From Sulfitobacter noctilucicola (GTDB lineage Bacteria > Pseudomonadota > Alphaproteobacteria > Rhodobacterales > Rhodobacteraceae), in the NCBI RefSeq assembly GCF_000622385.1, contig NZ_JASD01000006.1, positions 62,001 to 126,000 of the forward strand: DNA of 64,000 nt, in the 5' to 3' direction. Below the pieces are notes generated by a model. That model saw nothing but the letters and a program-made list of their open reading frames with translations. It did not search any database and was not told the DNA's origin. A program made the position numbers and the translations under genes. This document shows positions 17,031 through 25,589 of this stretch, piece after piece. Every line of letters starts with the position of its first letter. Position 1 is the first letter of the stretch.

Positions 17031-17684
17031 GTGGCGAGTGAACAGGAAATCATCGAAGAAGAGCTGGTCTATGGCGCGCTGCGTCGTGAACGGCTCTGGC
17101 AGCGCCTTGGGCTCATCGGGCTCATCTTCGGCATTCTCGGATGCCTGAGCGCGGCGGCTGTCGCGATCCTCGATGTCGATCCGCCGCCTGTGGTCGTGCC
17201 TTATGATCCCGCCACCGGCTTTGCCCTGCCCGAGGCTTCGGTGGGCGCGACGTCGGTCACCGCCAACCAGGCCATCATCGAGGCGGAGGTCTTCCGCTAT
17301 GTTACCGACCGAGAGGTTTACAACCAGCTCGACAATGATCTGCGCATCCGCAGTGTTCTGCGCCGCTCGGACGGTGCGGCCGAGAGAGGGTTGCGCCAGA
17401 TCTGGAACAGCGCCAACGAGACCTACCCGCCGACGGTTTATGGCCCCAATGCCCGGCTCGATGTGGAAATCCTCAGCATCAATCGCATTGGAACGAACCG
17501 CGCCACGGTTCGCCTGCGCAAGCGCCTGACATCCATCAATGGCGTCCAGACGGGCCTCTTCACTGCGACGCTGCTCTTCGAGTTCCGTCCCGAGACCCGC
17601 CGCTCCATCGATGAGGTCTGGACCAACCCCTTCGGCTTCACCGTGCTCGAATATTCCATCCGCTCCGACAGATTGGAGAATTAG
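17031..17684 (+). CDS. virB8: VirB8-family T4SS protein
   Basis: 217 residues: short cytoplasmic N-terminus, one membrane helix (about 25-48), then a periplasmic NTF2-like domain with the VirB8 features VTDREVYNQ, VRLRK and the closing NPFGFTV. VirB8 nucleates the inner-membrane channel complex. It starts at GTG after the palindromic element. The next gene, virB9, begins one base after its stop. Confidence 0.88.
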   Translation: MASEQEIIEEELVYGALRRERLWQRLGLIGLIFGILGCLSAAAVAILDVDPPPVVVPYDPATGFALPEASVGATSVTANQAIIEAEVFRYVTDREVYNQLDNDLRIRSVLRRSDGAAERGLRQIWNSANETYPPTVYGPNARLDVEILSINRIGTNRATVRLRKRLTSINGVQTGLFTATLLFEFRPETRRSIDEVWTNPFGFTVLEYSIRSDRLEN

Positions 17685-17685
17685 T

Positions 17686-18381
17686 TTGATCAGTAAGTTC
17701 TTTGTTGCTGGCCTAGTTGCCCTGCTGCCGGTCCTCGCCCATGCCGAAGCGATCCCGCGCGGCGGACCCAACGACAATCGGGTGCGGCTGGCCACCTACC
17801 AGGAAGGCCAGGTCTACCGCCTCAGTGTGTCGCTCACCCATGTGACCACGGTCGAGTTCGGCGAGGGCGAAAGCATCCGCTCGATCATCGCAGGGGACAC
17901 AGAGGGCTTCGAGATCGATGGCGTGCCAGGCGGGCAAGCCTTCGCGATCAAGCCCGTTGCGCGCGGCGTCCATACCAATGTGACGGTCTATACCAACCGC
18001 CGCAGCTACTACTTCAACGTCCAGGAGACCCGCAGCCCGACCTTTTACGTGGTGCAGTTCCGCTACCCCGAAGACAATGTGCGGCCCACACGCGCCATCG
18101 CGGCCCAAGCCCCGAACTACAATTACAGTGCCAGCGCGCGCACTGAATTCACCCCGACCCGCGTCTGGGATGACGGGACCTTCACGTATTTCGTATTTCC
18201 GCGGAATGCGCCGGTGCCCGCAATCTTTCGCTACACGAATGGCCGCGAACGGACAGTCAACACCCAAGCGACCGATGACGGCGTGATCCGGGTCTCAGGT
18301 GTGAACAGGCAATGGGTTTTGCGGATCGGTGACGAGGTGGTCTGTATCGAGGTCACACCGCCTGCGGGGGTAGGCTCATGA
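17686..18381 (+). CDS. virB9: VirB9-family T4SS outer-membrane complex protein
   Basis: About 231 residues: signal peptide (ISKFFVAGLVALLPVLAHAEA), an N-terminal beta domain with VRLATYQEGQVYRL, and a C-terminal domain with PTRVWDDGTFTYFVFP and VVCIEV. VirB9 forms the periplasmic and outer-membrane core with VirB7 and VirB10. The TTG at 17686 is selected because it begins the signal peptide just after virB8; other in-frame starts lie inside virB8. Confidence 0.9.
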   Translation: MISKFFVAGLVALLPVLAHAEAIPRGGPNDNRVRLATYQEGQVYRLSVSLTHVTTVEFGEGESIRSIIAGDTEGFEIDGVPGGQAFAIKPVARGVHTNVTVYTNRRSYYFNVQETRSPTFYVVQFRYPEDNVRPTRAIAAQAPNYNYSASARTEFTPTRVWDDGTFTYFVFPRNAPVPAIFRYTNGRERTVNTQATDDGVIRVSGVNRQWVLRIGDEVVCIEVTPPAGVGS

Positions 18382-19757
18382 GTGACACCGGAAACGCAGA
18401 CCTCGAGAAACGTCTCGCGGCTCTCGAACAAGGCAAAGGCGCAGGTTCGCCCCCTGCCCCGCGACGCTCGCCGCTGCTCGCACTAGTCGTCGTCCTCGTG
18501 ATCGGGGCAGGCAGTGCATTGCTCTATCTACTGTCGCAACCCGAGGAAGAAGAAGCCCTGCCCACAGCGACACCGGACGTGTTCCAGAACGAGGGCGACG
18601 GCTTCGGCGCCATCGAAACCCTCCCCCCACCCGAACCTGAAGTCGTTCTGGTCGCACCGGAACCGGTGGAACCGAACGCCGAGCTTTTGGCGCAGCTTAC
18701 CGCCCTTCAGGCCCAGATCGAGGAATTGCGCAACGCGCCCGAGCCCGTCGTGGAGGAAGACACGGCTGCCGCCGAAGCCATCGATGCGCTGACTGCCCAA
18801 ATCGCGGCGCTGCAAGCAGCGTCAGAAGCCGCGCAACAGCAGTTTCGCGATGAGCTCACGGCGCGCGACCGCGCGCTCGAGCAACTCCGCATGGACCTCG
18901 AACTCGCGCAGCTTGAGGCCAACCGTCCCATTCCCGCACCTGTCGGACCCACAGAGGACGAGCTGCGCGCGCGGGAAGAAGAGCGCCTGCGCCGGGAGGA
19001 GGAGGAACGGCGGCTGGCGGAACTCGAACGCCGCGCGGCTGAGGAACGCGCATTCCAGGAGCGCCGCATCACCTCGCCGACGATCGCTTTTGGAGGTGCA
19101 TCCGGTGCGAATGAGACGGCCCTAACCGAACGCACGTTTGGCGAGGTGACGGATTTCGTGCTGAACGGCGCGCTTCCCACGTCGGTGACGCAGGCAGAAG
19201 TCATCGCCAACCCGTCCAACACCATCATCCAGGGCACGATGATCCAGGCCGTCATGGAAACCGCCCTCGACAGCTCCCTGCCCGGCCAGACCCGGGCAGT
19301 TGTCTCCGAAGATATCTACAGCTTCGATGGCTCCCGCCTCCTGATCCCGCGCGGGTCCCGTCTCATCGGGCGCTATCGCTCAGGCGTCGATATCGCGCAG
19401 CGCCGGGTCACCATCGCCTGGGACCGGATCATCCTGCCCGACAACCAGACCATCCAGATCAGCTCTTTCGGGGGTGACGAATTGGGGCGCTCCGGCGTGA
19501 CCGGCTTTGTCGACACCCGGTTTGATGAGCGCTTTGGCTCAGCGGCGTTGATTTCGCTGATCTCCGCCGCGCCAAGCGCCGCCGCTGCAAACGTCCAAGA
19601 CGAGACCGCCGCGGATTTGCTCGAAGACGTGGGCGATGATCTTGCCGATGCCACGGACAGCGTGATTGGCGATTATCTTTCCATCGGCCCCGTTATCTAT
19701 GTCGACCAAGGCGCCCGCGTGACGGTCATGGTCGACCGCGATCTGGAGATCTTCTGA
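18378..19757 (+). CDS. virB10: VirB10/TrbI-family T4SS channel protein
   Basis: 459 residues: a short cytoplasmic part, a membrane helix (about 32-53), a long Pro/Glu- and coiled-coil-rich linker (about 60-225), then the C-terminal TrbI barrel domain with GTMIQAVMETALDSSLPGQ, RLLIPRGSRLIGRY and QGARVTVMVDRDL. VirB10 spans both membranes and transmits ATPase energy to the outer channel. It overlaps virB9 by four bases. Confidence 0.93.
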   Translation: MSDTGNADLEKRLAALEQGKGAGSPPAPRRSPLLALVVVLVIGAGSALLYLLSQPEEEEALPTATPDVFQNEGDGFGAIETLPPPEPEVVLVAPEPVEPNAELLAQLTALQAQIEELRNAPEPVVEEDTAAAEAIDALTAQIAALQAASEAAQQQFRDELTARDRALEQLRMDLELAQLEANRPIPAPVGPTEDELRAREEERLRREEEERRLAELERRAAEERAFQERRITSPTIAFGGASGANETALTERTFGEVTDFVLNGALPTSVTQAEVIANPSNTIIQGTMIQAVMETALDSSLPGQTRAVVSEDIYSFDGSRLLIPRGSRLIGRYRSGVDIAQRRVTIAWDRIILPDNQTIQISSFGGDELGRSGVTGFVDTRFDERFGSAALISLISAAPSAAAANVQDETAADLLEDVGDDLADATDSVIGDYLSIGPVIYVDQGARVTVMVDRDLEIF

Positions 19758-19761
19758 GTCC

Positions 19762-20748
19762 ATGTCGCTGAGCTATCTCCAAACCTCGCTTGATCGGATC
19801 GACGCCGCCGCCCGGGACGATGTCATCGAGATCTGCATCAACCCTGACGGCAGCTGCTGGGGAGAATTCCAGGGCGATCACTTCATGCGCAGGCTTGATC
19901 AGGCGTTGACCGCAACGGAAGTGAAAGACCTCGGCAACCAGATCGCCTCTTCCGCCAATACCACCATGAGCAAGGACCGCCCGATCGTCTCGGTCTCGAT
20001 CACGTACAAGGGCCGCCCGATCCGGGCACAGGTCATCACACCGCCTGCCGTGCTCTCGGCGATGTCGATCAGCCTGCGGTTCTTCTCGAGCCTGCCGCTC
20101 GACGGGATCGCGCTTGATTTCCTCTATGGCAAAGAGCGCAAGCTGGAAGAACTCCGCCTCGAGAAAACCCGGGAACTGCGCGAGGTCGTGGCGTCTGGCG
20201 TCATCGACGATGCCCTGGCCTTCTGCGTCGACAACAAGCTCAACATGATCGTCTCGGGCGGCACCTCCACCGGCAAGACCGTCGCCGCGCGCAAGATCCT
20301 CTCTCATGTGCCATCCGAGGAACGCATCGTCACCATCGAGGAAGCCGCCGAGCTTCTGCCGACCCAGCCGAATGCCGTGACCCTCATCGCCAATCGCGAT
20401 GCGGAACTCCAGACCGCCGATGTACTACTCACCGCGACACTTCGGATGCGTCCCGACCGGATCATCCTCGGCGAAGTGCGCGGCAAGGAGGCCATGACCT
20501 TCCTCGAGGCGATTAACACCGGCCATGGCGGGTCCATGACCACGCTACACGCCGAGACCCCGCAACTCGCCGTGCAGCGCCTGGCCATCGCGGCGCTCAA
20601 GACCGAGATCCCGATGACTTATACCGATATGATCCAGTACATTGAGAATTCCATTGACGTGATCATCCAGGCCGGTCGCCATGACGGCAAACGCGGCATC
20701 ACCGAATTCTACCTCCCCGGCGCAACTGAGATTGGAACTTCCCCATGA
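19762..20748 (+). CDS. virB11: VirB11-family secretion ATPase
   Basis: 328 residues. Walker A SGGTSTGKT (about 162-170), the Asp box TIEEAAELL, the Walker B region RPDRIILGEVRG, and the His box NTGHGGSMTTLHAE are all present in order. VirB11 is a hexameric cytoplasmic ATPase switching the channel between pilus assembly and DNA export. It follows virB10 by four bases and overlaps the DUF4177 gene. Confidence 0.94.
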   Translation: MSLSYLQTSLDRIDAAARDDVIEICINPDGSCWGEFQGDHFMRRLDQALTATEVKDLGNQIASSANTTMSKDRPIVSVSITYKGRPIRAQVITPPAVLSAMSISLRFFSSLPLDGIALDFLYGKERKLEELRLEKTRELREVVASGVIDDALAFCVDNKLNMIVSGGTSTGKTVAARKILSHVPSEERIVTIEEAAELLPTQPNAVTLIANRDAELQTADVLLTATLRMRPDRIILGEVRGKEAMTFLEAINTGHGGSMTTLHAETPQLAVQRLAIAALKTEIPMTYTDMIQYIENSIDVIIQAGRHDGKRGITEFYLPGATEIGTSP

Positions 20749-20933
20749 AAACCTTTGAATATGACATCCTGTTCTTTCCGGTGAAGAAGCAAAAGGACTA
20801 CGACGAGGTGCGACGTGCTTTGAATGAGCGCGGCGCGGAAGGGTGGGAGGTTATCACCGCCGAAGCCGGCGACTACGGCTACACCACTTTCTTGAAGCGT
20901 GAGACTGGTACAATGAAGGCGGCATCGGAATGA
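20745..20933 (+). CDS. DUF4177-like small protein
   Basis: 62 residues with the DUF4177 pattern: an N-terminal YDILFF strand, then LNERGAEGWEVIT and a final strand ending in FLKRE. Proteins of this family are small and of unknown function. Four-base overlaps with virB11 and with the following gene show it is translated within the T4SS operon. Whether it works in transfer is not known. Confidence 0.7.
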   Translation: MKTFEYDILFFPVKKQKDYDEVRRALNERGAEGWEVITAEAGDYGYTTFLKRETGTMKAASE

Positions 20934-21334
20934 CACGGGCTATTGCAGTCGCTGGCCTGCTCTTGATCTTTGGCACAACTGCTGGCGTAGCCGAGCGGAA
21001 CCTGATCCCGACGCTCGACAACCACCCAAATGTTTGCCCAGACCAGCCACCTGAGCCGAAGTGGATGCAGAACATCAATGTGCGCGAATCCTATAAGCGC
21101 CTTTTGATCCAACAGATATATCGGGCTCAAAGCATGGAGCGCGTCGTAGACTCGCAAAACTGCGACTGTCCCACACGGTATCCAACTTGGGAGGACGCCG
21201 TACGCTTCTACACAGAGCGCTATGCTTCATCTAAATACTGGGACGTTGTCGAAGCGACGTCCGAATACCGACGACAGGCAAATGATCTGCGCCGCGCCGC
21301 CATGCCAATCTGCGTAGCAGCTGGCAACTGGTAG
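20930..21334 (+). CDS. Secreted hypothetical protein of the T4SS operon
   Basis: 134 residues: signal peptide ending near GVAE, then a mainly helical domain with three clustered cysteines (NCDCPTRYPTW) and a C-terminal MPICVAAGNW. I do not recognise a named family. Its place between virB11 and virB6, with overlapping start, suggests an assembly or entry-exclusion role; several T4SS loci carry a small exported protein beside virB6. Note the lower GC of this gene and virB6 compared with virB8-virB11. Confidence 0.65.
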   Translation: MTRAIAVAGLLLIFGTTAGVAERNLIPTLDNHPNVCPDQPPEPKWMQNINVRESYKRLLIQQIYRAQSMERVVDSQNCDCPTRYPTWEDAVRFYTERYASSKYWDVVEATSEYRRQANDLRRAAMPICVAAGNW

Positions 21335-21340
21335 CAATCC

Positions 21341-22420
21341 ATGAGTGTCGTCACCTACTTCGTGGAAACGTCCGAAGGGTATCTAGATACCGCTGCCGAA
21401 ACTCAGTTTGGTGCGGTCGCAGCAACGGTCGGCACGTTGCTGGTTCTGGGCACAACACTAGTTGTCATTCTGGTCTTCATCAACATGATCTACCAGTATC
21501 GCGCCATGGACGGCCGAACTGCCTTTTGGCTGGCCGTGAAGGTCGGACTTATAGGGGTCTTCGCGGCCAACTGGGTCCAGTTCAATGCGCTTGCCTCAGC
21601 AATACTGAACGGAATTGACAGCATTGCCGGGGCACTTGTGGCTTCTGTCGGCGGCGGATCACCTGGTCCGTCCGGTACCTTTGCAGAGGAATTTGACGAA
21701 CTGATTGCAGCGCTCGGGGACTATCTGAATGCTGCGGGATCTGAGCTGAACTGGATGGCGGGTGCCTTGCTTGATACACTTGGGGTTCTGCTGCTCTCGA
21801 TTCTTGGCGGGTTGGCGGCGTTCATTGTTGTGGCGTCGCGGCTCATGATCGCTCTGCTAATTGGCATTGCGCCAGTGATGATCTTCTTGACCCTGTTCGA
21901 GGTGACCAAGGATTATTTCGCGCGCTGGTTATCCGCGCTCATTTCATTCGCGATGTATCCGATCGTAGTCGCCGGCGTGTTCGCGACGATCACGGGGGTC
22001 TCTCGGGCGCTTCTTGCCGAGCTGGGCGACCCGGAGGGAGCCTCGAACATAGGGGCCCTTATCCCATTTTTCATGATGGTGCTGATGGCAAAGGGTTTCA
22101 TCATAGCAACGCCTTTCTTGGTTCGGGCGATTTCCGGAAACATCATGATGCCAGCACTCTCGGCCGGGTTCGGGGGAAGCTATGCCTTCGCCAGAGGGCT
22201 TGCAGGTAGCCAACAAGTTTACAATCGCTATGCCATCGGTGGCGCAACTGGGGCTGAATACGCAGCCCTTCGAGCGCGACAATTCTTTGGCGTGCAAGCC
22301 TTGCCGAGCCGACCAAATACTGCTGGAGGGCCAACTGCGGCTCGTCCGGGTGACGCAAACGGAACAGGCGCCCGAATGCTGGCACAGCTTTCAAGACTCG
22401 GTAGGTTGGGCAGGCGGTGA
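21341..22420 (+). CDS. virB6: VirB6/TrbL-family T4SS membrane protein
   Basis: 359 residues with several membrane helices (about 28-50, 60-85, 135-175, 180-225, 240-265), a central loop after FNALASAILNGIDSIAGAL, and a Gly/Ala-rich soluble tail. The pattern MIALLIGIAPVMIFLTLF with a following W matches VirB6/TrbL. It forms the inner-membrane part of the DNA path. It is the last gene of the transfer operon; the reverse-strand defence operon ends 115 bp downstream. Confidence 0.88.
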   Translation: MSVVTYFVETSEGYLDTAAETQFGAVAATVGTLLVLGTTLVVILVFINMIYQYRAMDGRTAFWLAVKVGLIGVFAANWVQFNALASAILNGIDSIAGALVASVGGGSPGPSGTFAEEFDELIAALGDYLNAAGSELNWMAGALLDTLGVLLLSILGGLAAFIVVASRLMIALLIGIAPVMIFLTLFEVTKDYFARWLSALISFAMYPIVVAGVFATITGVSRALLAELGDPEGASNIGALIPFFMMVLMAKGFIIATPFLVRAISGNIMMPALSAGFGGSYAFARGLAGSQQVYNRYAIGGATGAEYAALRARQFFGVQALPSRPNTAGGPTAARPGDANGTGARMLAQLSRLGRLGRR

Positions 22421-22535
22421 CAGCCATGTGCCAAAAACTTGCCAAAACCGCAAAGGTTTCGCCGCGGGTTTTGTCATCGCTAAACGGTTGACCCCTCGCG
22501 ACACAAGGCACGTGGCCAAAAACGAATGGACAATT

Positions 22536-23009
22536 TCAGCACCGAGCCACGGCCCTGCGCATCGCTCGATTGCCAACTGGCTCAGGCTCTTCGCCGGGGT
22601 GTTGCCCTTCACCTTTCCAGTCGTCTGACCAAAGCCAATCTTCGAAATAATAGAGCCAAAGGTAAGTCCACGGAATGATGGTTTGGTCGATCCGCTTCCG
22701 CGCGTCCCATTCCCTGGCACCTGGAAGATAAAGACAAAGGCGCAGCGGATCTCTGTAGACGTGAGGCAAAGGACGCCCTGCCGCCAGCAACTCCAGATCC
22801 GGGTCGTCTATCTGAACACCGGGCGTTTGACCCGGCTGAAACGTGATAGTGGCAAGGTAGGAGCGCGCCAAGGCGGTCGGTTGTATAGGCTCTTGCCATG
22901 TCAATTTGTTTGCGCGGACCTGCCCCACACCACTGATAGTCGGGCTTGCCTTCAGGAACAGCAGCTGCTGCGACAGGGTCAGGTCGTATTGCCCGCCTCG
23001 TCCTATCAT
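22536..23009 (-). CDS. E2-like ubiquitin-conjugase homologue of short type II CBASS
   Basis: 157 residues. The core runs RPLPHVYRDPLRLCLYLPG, then TIIPWTYLWLYYFEDWL and GEGQHP. This is the arrangement of the prokaryotic E2 fold found beside CD-NTases, with C92 (in RLCLY) as the probable catalytic cysteine. In the family such E2-only proteins attach to or prime the CD-NTase. No E1 or JAB protease gene is present, so it fits the short type II form. The ATG at 23009 overlaps the CD-NTase stop (TGATG); a TTG one codon upstream is also possible. Confidence 0.72.
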   Translation of the reverse strand: MIGRGGQYDLTLSQQLLFLKASPTISGVGQVRANKLTWQEPIQPTALARSYLATITFQPGQTPGVQIDDPDLELLAAGRPLPHVYRDPLRLCLYLPGAREWDARKRIDQTIIPWTYLWLYYFEDWLWSDDWKGEGQHPGEEPEPVGNRAMRRAVARC

Positions 23010-24208
23010 CAATCACCGAAGAACGTATTTGTGGGCACGGTCGTTGATGCTGCGACCTTCGATGTCGTCAGCCCGACCACAGGTGCGACAGAAAGCAGAC
23101 CCGATTTGCGACCATCCGACACCGCATTGACGCGGTTGCCGAGAACCCGTCCGGTGACACCGGAACCGAACGAACGCTCCATGTTCAATGACACACGGTC
23201 CTGACCAACAGCATCGCGAAGGACTTCAAAGTCGGACAGAGCTTGTGCGTGCCACGCATAGAATGCTGGTGCCCGGCGTTCATCCTTGTTCCAATTGTCG
23301 GCGAAGTTTTCCCCGTTGGTTGTCTCGTTCAGGATGGCATAGCCCCGCCGTCCGTCCAGAATGGGGCGGTCGATGAAGTGCGGCATCATCCTGATCGTTT
23401 CGACCAACAGATCCATTTCGTCATGGAAGACGTGGTTGCGCACGCAATAGGCATAGGACTGCATCGCAAGGGTGGTAATGATAACGGAAATCGGGGCCAC
23501 GTCTTGCGTGTTGTTCTGATAAAAAACGTCGCGGTGCCGTTTGAGCAATTGCACGATGCGGCGCAGGATGCCTTTCACTGCTTCTCGGACGGGGAACGGC
23601 TCCACCGTCGCCTCGTCCCGCTGCATGGCGATAAACTTGCCCACAAAGGTAGGCCGGAGTGCGGCGCGCTCATCGAACAGGGTCTTGTAGGCCCGCGGGT
23701 TTGTCGGATGCCATTCCTTCAGAGCCCGGTCGGGCACCAATTCGCCCCGGTTGCCGCAGACCGGGTTTGCTATCGTCGGGGATAGGTCGAGGTGGAAGTC
23801 CCCCGCATAGTTGAGACGCCAACAACGCTTTTTTTCTTCGAGAAGGCGCACATAGGTGGCGTGTTCCTTGAGCCGGTTTCCAACCGCCGCCTTCAGGGTC
23901 GCTGGTGAGATGCCAGACGCGATACCTGCACAAAAGCAGATCAGATCGACATCGAATTCCCGCCGCCCGATTGGCTTCACGGCCGTTCCAAGCGCACTGG
24001 ACCCTTGGAGATAGACCAGAACACTGACGAGTAGGGGATCAGTTGAACCGGACAGCCAGTCTCCGACGGCACCATAGCTCTGGCGCGCACGATCAAACTG
24101 GGTTTCAGTGAGGTCCAGATCCTCGCCTATCTCGTCCAGGATGGTGAATATCTGCATGCGCCGCCGAATATCACAGTCGGTCAGCGGCTGTCGCAACATC
24201 TGATTCAT
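23009..24208 (-). CDS. CD-NTase (cGAS/DncV-like nucleotidyltransferase) of CBASS
   Basis: 399 residues. The nucleotidyltransferase core has G69-S-S near the N-terminus, the D86-V-D88 metal pair in EFDVDLICF and a third acid at D141 in HLDLSP. Length and helical C-terminal part fit SMODS-type CD-NTases, which make a cyclic oligonucleotide on phage infection. It is coupled by four-base overlaps to capV upstream and the E2 gene downstream. The C-terminus ends TFFGD, i.e. the FG typical of E2-modified CD-NTases followed by one extra Asp. The nucleotide made cannot be told from sequence. Confidence 0.85.
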   Translation of the reverse strand: MNQMLRQPLTDCDIRRRMQIFTILDEIGEDLDLTETQFDRARQSYGAVGDWLSGSTDPLLVSVLVYLQGSSALGTAVKPIGRREFDVDLICFCAGIASGISPATLKAAVGNRLKEHATYVRLLEEKKRCWRLNYAGDFHLDLSPTIANPVCGNRGELVPDRALKEWHPTNPRAYKTLFDERAALRPTFVGKFIAMQRDEATVEPFPVREAVKGILRRIVQLLKRHRDVFYQNNTQDVAPISVIITTLAMQSYAYCVRNHVFHDEMDLLVETIRMMPHFIDRPILDGRRGYAILNETTNGENFADNWNKDERRAPAFYAWHAQALSDFEVLRDAVGQDRVSLNMERSFGSGVTGRVLGNRVNAVSDGRKSGLLSVAPVVGLTTSKVAASTTVPTNTFFGD

Positions 24209-25242
24209 GCCGCTTTCTCCTTGAGTTGATAGACCGGCACGAAGGTATCGGCAGGCTGGGTGAAAAAGATCGGGGTCAGGTGGGGCTTTGCTTTTCGGGC
24301 TTCTGACATACCGAGGCCCTTGAGGCGGCCGATCTTCGTGGTGTCATCCAAGGTAAAAAACCCGCTCGGGACAGACGGCGAAATGCGGTAGATGCGATCC
24401 CCATCGTAAGGGTGTCCCGTCAGGAGTTTTGCCATGCCGAGGGCGCCGTGTGATTGCCCATCCGCGTAAAGGTTGAGGACTTTGAGGCCGAGTCCGGCAA
24501 ACCCTGGACTTTCGGGCAGCATGTAGACTTCGTCCAGACACCCCAGGCTCAGAATGCGCAGGTCTGACGGATGCCACCCCAGAAGAGTGATGGCTTCGAC
24601 GACAGCAATGGCTGTGGGATTGTTGGCCCATGTCCCGCCATCGGTCAGGCCAATATCATCAGCAGTGCGATGTCGCTTGAAATACGTAGGTGCCGCTGCC
24701 GTAGCCAGGGCGGCATCAAGCGCAGTCTTGCGATAATCGGTTTGCAGGCGTGTGTGATGCGCGGTCTTGTAGATATAAGGGCTGCGGAGATCGGCATCCC
24801 ACGCCGGGATCACCAACCGGGTCTGTGATTGCCCGATCAGATCGTTGTTGAGAACGGCCTTGAGTTCACGGGCAAGAATTGCCGCATCGTGCTTTGGACC
24901 GACTACGTGCCGACCTGTGGCGGTGAGGGTGCGCCATGCCTGCCGTATCCTCCCCAGCGGTTCATCATCCGCATTGTCCTGACCGAAGATGACAGGCCCG
25001 CGACGCTCGTAAAGCTCGAGCAGTTCCTTTGCCGTGCGGCCGAGGCCAAGGCCGAGTGCGATGATGCCACCCGTCGATGTGCCCGCGATGAGATCGAAAT
25101 AGCGCCCAATAGGCTGGCCCAGATCTTCCTCGAGCCCCGCGAGGAATGCAGCGGGCATCGTGCCCTTAATCCCGCCCCCGTCGATGGAGAGGATGCGACG
25201 TATCTGCCTGTTGTTCCCACCGTTGCTCATCCTGACATCCAT
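24205..25242 (-). CDS. capV: CapV patatin-like phospholipase, CBASS effector
   Basis: 345 residues. The patatin catalytic parts are complete: oxyanion loop D21-GGGIKG, nucleophile elbow GTS56TGG, and the Asp of TDGGTWANN near residue 200. A C-terminal region after about 250 would sense the cyclic nucleotide. CapV enzymes degrade membrane phospholipids when the CD-NTase signal binds. It overlaps the CD-NTase start by four bases and follows the DUF2188 gene by 14 bp. Start ATG 25242; a second ATG four codons in is possible. Confidence 0.9.
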   Translation of the reverse strand: MDVRMSNGGNNRQIRRILSIDGGGIKGTMPAAFLAGLEEDLGQPIGRYFDLIAGTSTGGIIALGLGLGRTAKELLELYERRGPVIFGQDNADDEPLGRIRQAWRTLTATGRHVVGPKHDAAILARELKAVLNNDLIGQSQTRLVIPAWDADLRSPYIYKTAHHTRLQTDYRKTALDAALATAAAPTYFKRHRTADDIGLTDGGTWANNPTAIAVVEAITLLGWHPSDLRILSLGCLDEVYMLPESPGFAGLGLKVLNLYADGQSHGALGMAKLLTGHPYDGDRIYRISPSVPSGFFTLDDTTKIGRLKGLGMSEARKAKPHLTPIFFTQPADTFVPVYQLKEKAA

Positions 25243-25256
25243 TCCGCTTATGCCCT

Positions 25257-25481
25257 TCAGCCTTTCGGCGGATACGGGTCCTTGCCATAGGTGTTGCGCT
25301 CGCGGATGCGACCGTTCTCGCCGTGGATCAGCATCTCGCTGCCCTGACGAATGGCGGATTCCCGCGCGGCCGTGATGGCCTCGCGCTGCGTGCCGTGGAC
25401 GGAAGACGCGCGGGAGTTACCCGCCCCCTTCACTGCCCAACCGCTTTCATGCGGCACAACATGCTGATTTTTCTTAGACAT
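25257..25481 (-). CDS. DUF2188 protein, first gene of the CBASS operon
   Basis: 74 residues with the DUF2188 signature: HVVPHESGWAVKGAG near the N-terminus, then TQREAITAARESA and GENGRIRERNTYG-DPYPP at the end. The family is small, basic and of unknown function. Start ATG 25481 (MSKKNQ) is favoured over one four codons upstream. The stop is 14 bp before the capV start, on the same strand, so it should be co-transcribed with the CBASS genes. A role in CBASS is inferred from position only. Confidence 0.75.
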   Translation of the reverse strand: MSKKNQHVVPHESGWAVKGAGNSRASSVHGTQREAITAARESAIRQGSEMLIHGENGRIRERNTYGKDPYPPKG

Positions 25482-25504
25482 TTCAAGCCTCACGTGTCGA
25501 TTTC

Positions 25505-25536
25505 GGTTGACGATGCGACAACCTTGTGTTTAAATA
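25505..25536 (+). promoter_or_regulatory. Promoter with overlapping dyad between CBASS and the HTH-protease gene
   Basis: TTGACG (25507-25512) and TAAATA (25531-25536) are 18 bp apart and point toward the HTH-metalloprotease gene. The -35 lies inside a 19-bp near-palindrome (25505-25523, 7 of 9 pairs match) starting GGTTG and ending CAACC. The dyad is also about 25 bp upstream of the divergent DUF2188/CBASS start, so one repressor could silence both operons. Confidence 0.55.
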
Positions 25537-25589
25537 TACAGGAAGAAATGGCGTTTATCAACCACAACAATAACCGCCGGGAGAGGATC

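Noticed and set aside
16680..17795. 371-codon frame antisense to virB5 and virB8
   Set aside because: It runs across the palindromic element and two well-supported genes, with no protein features.
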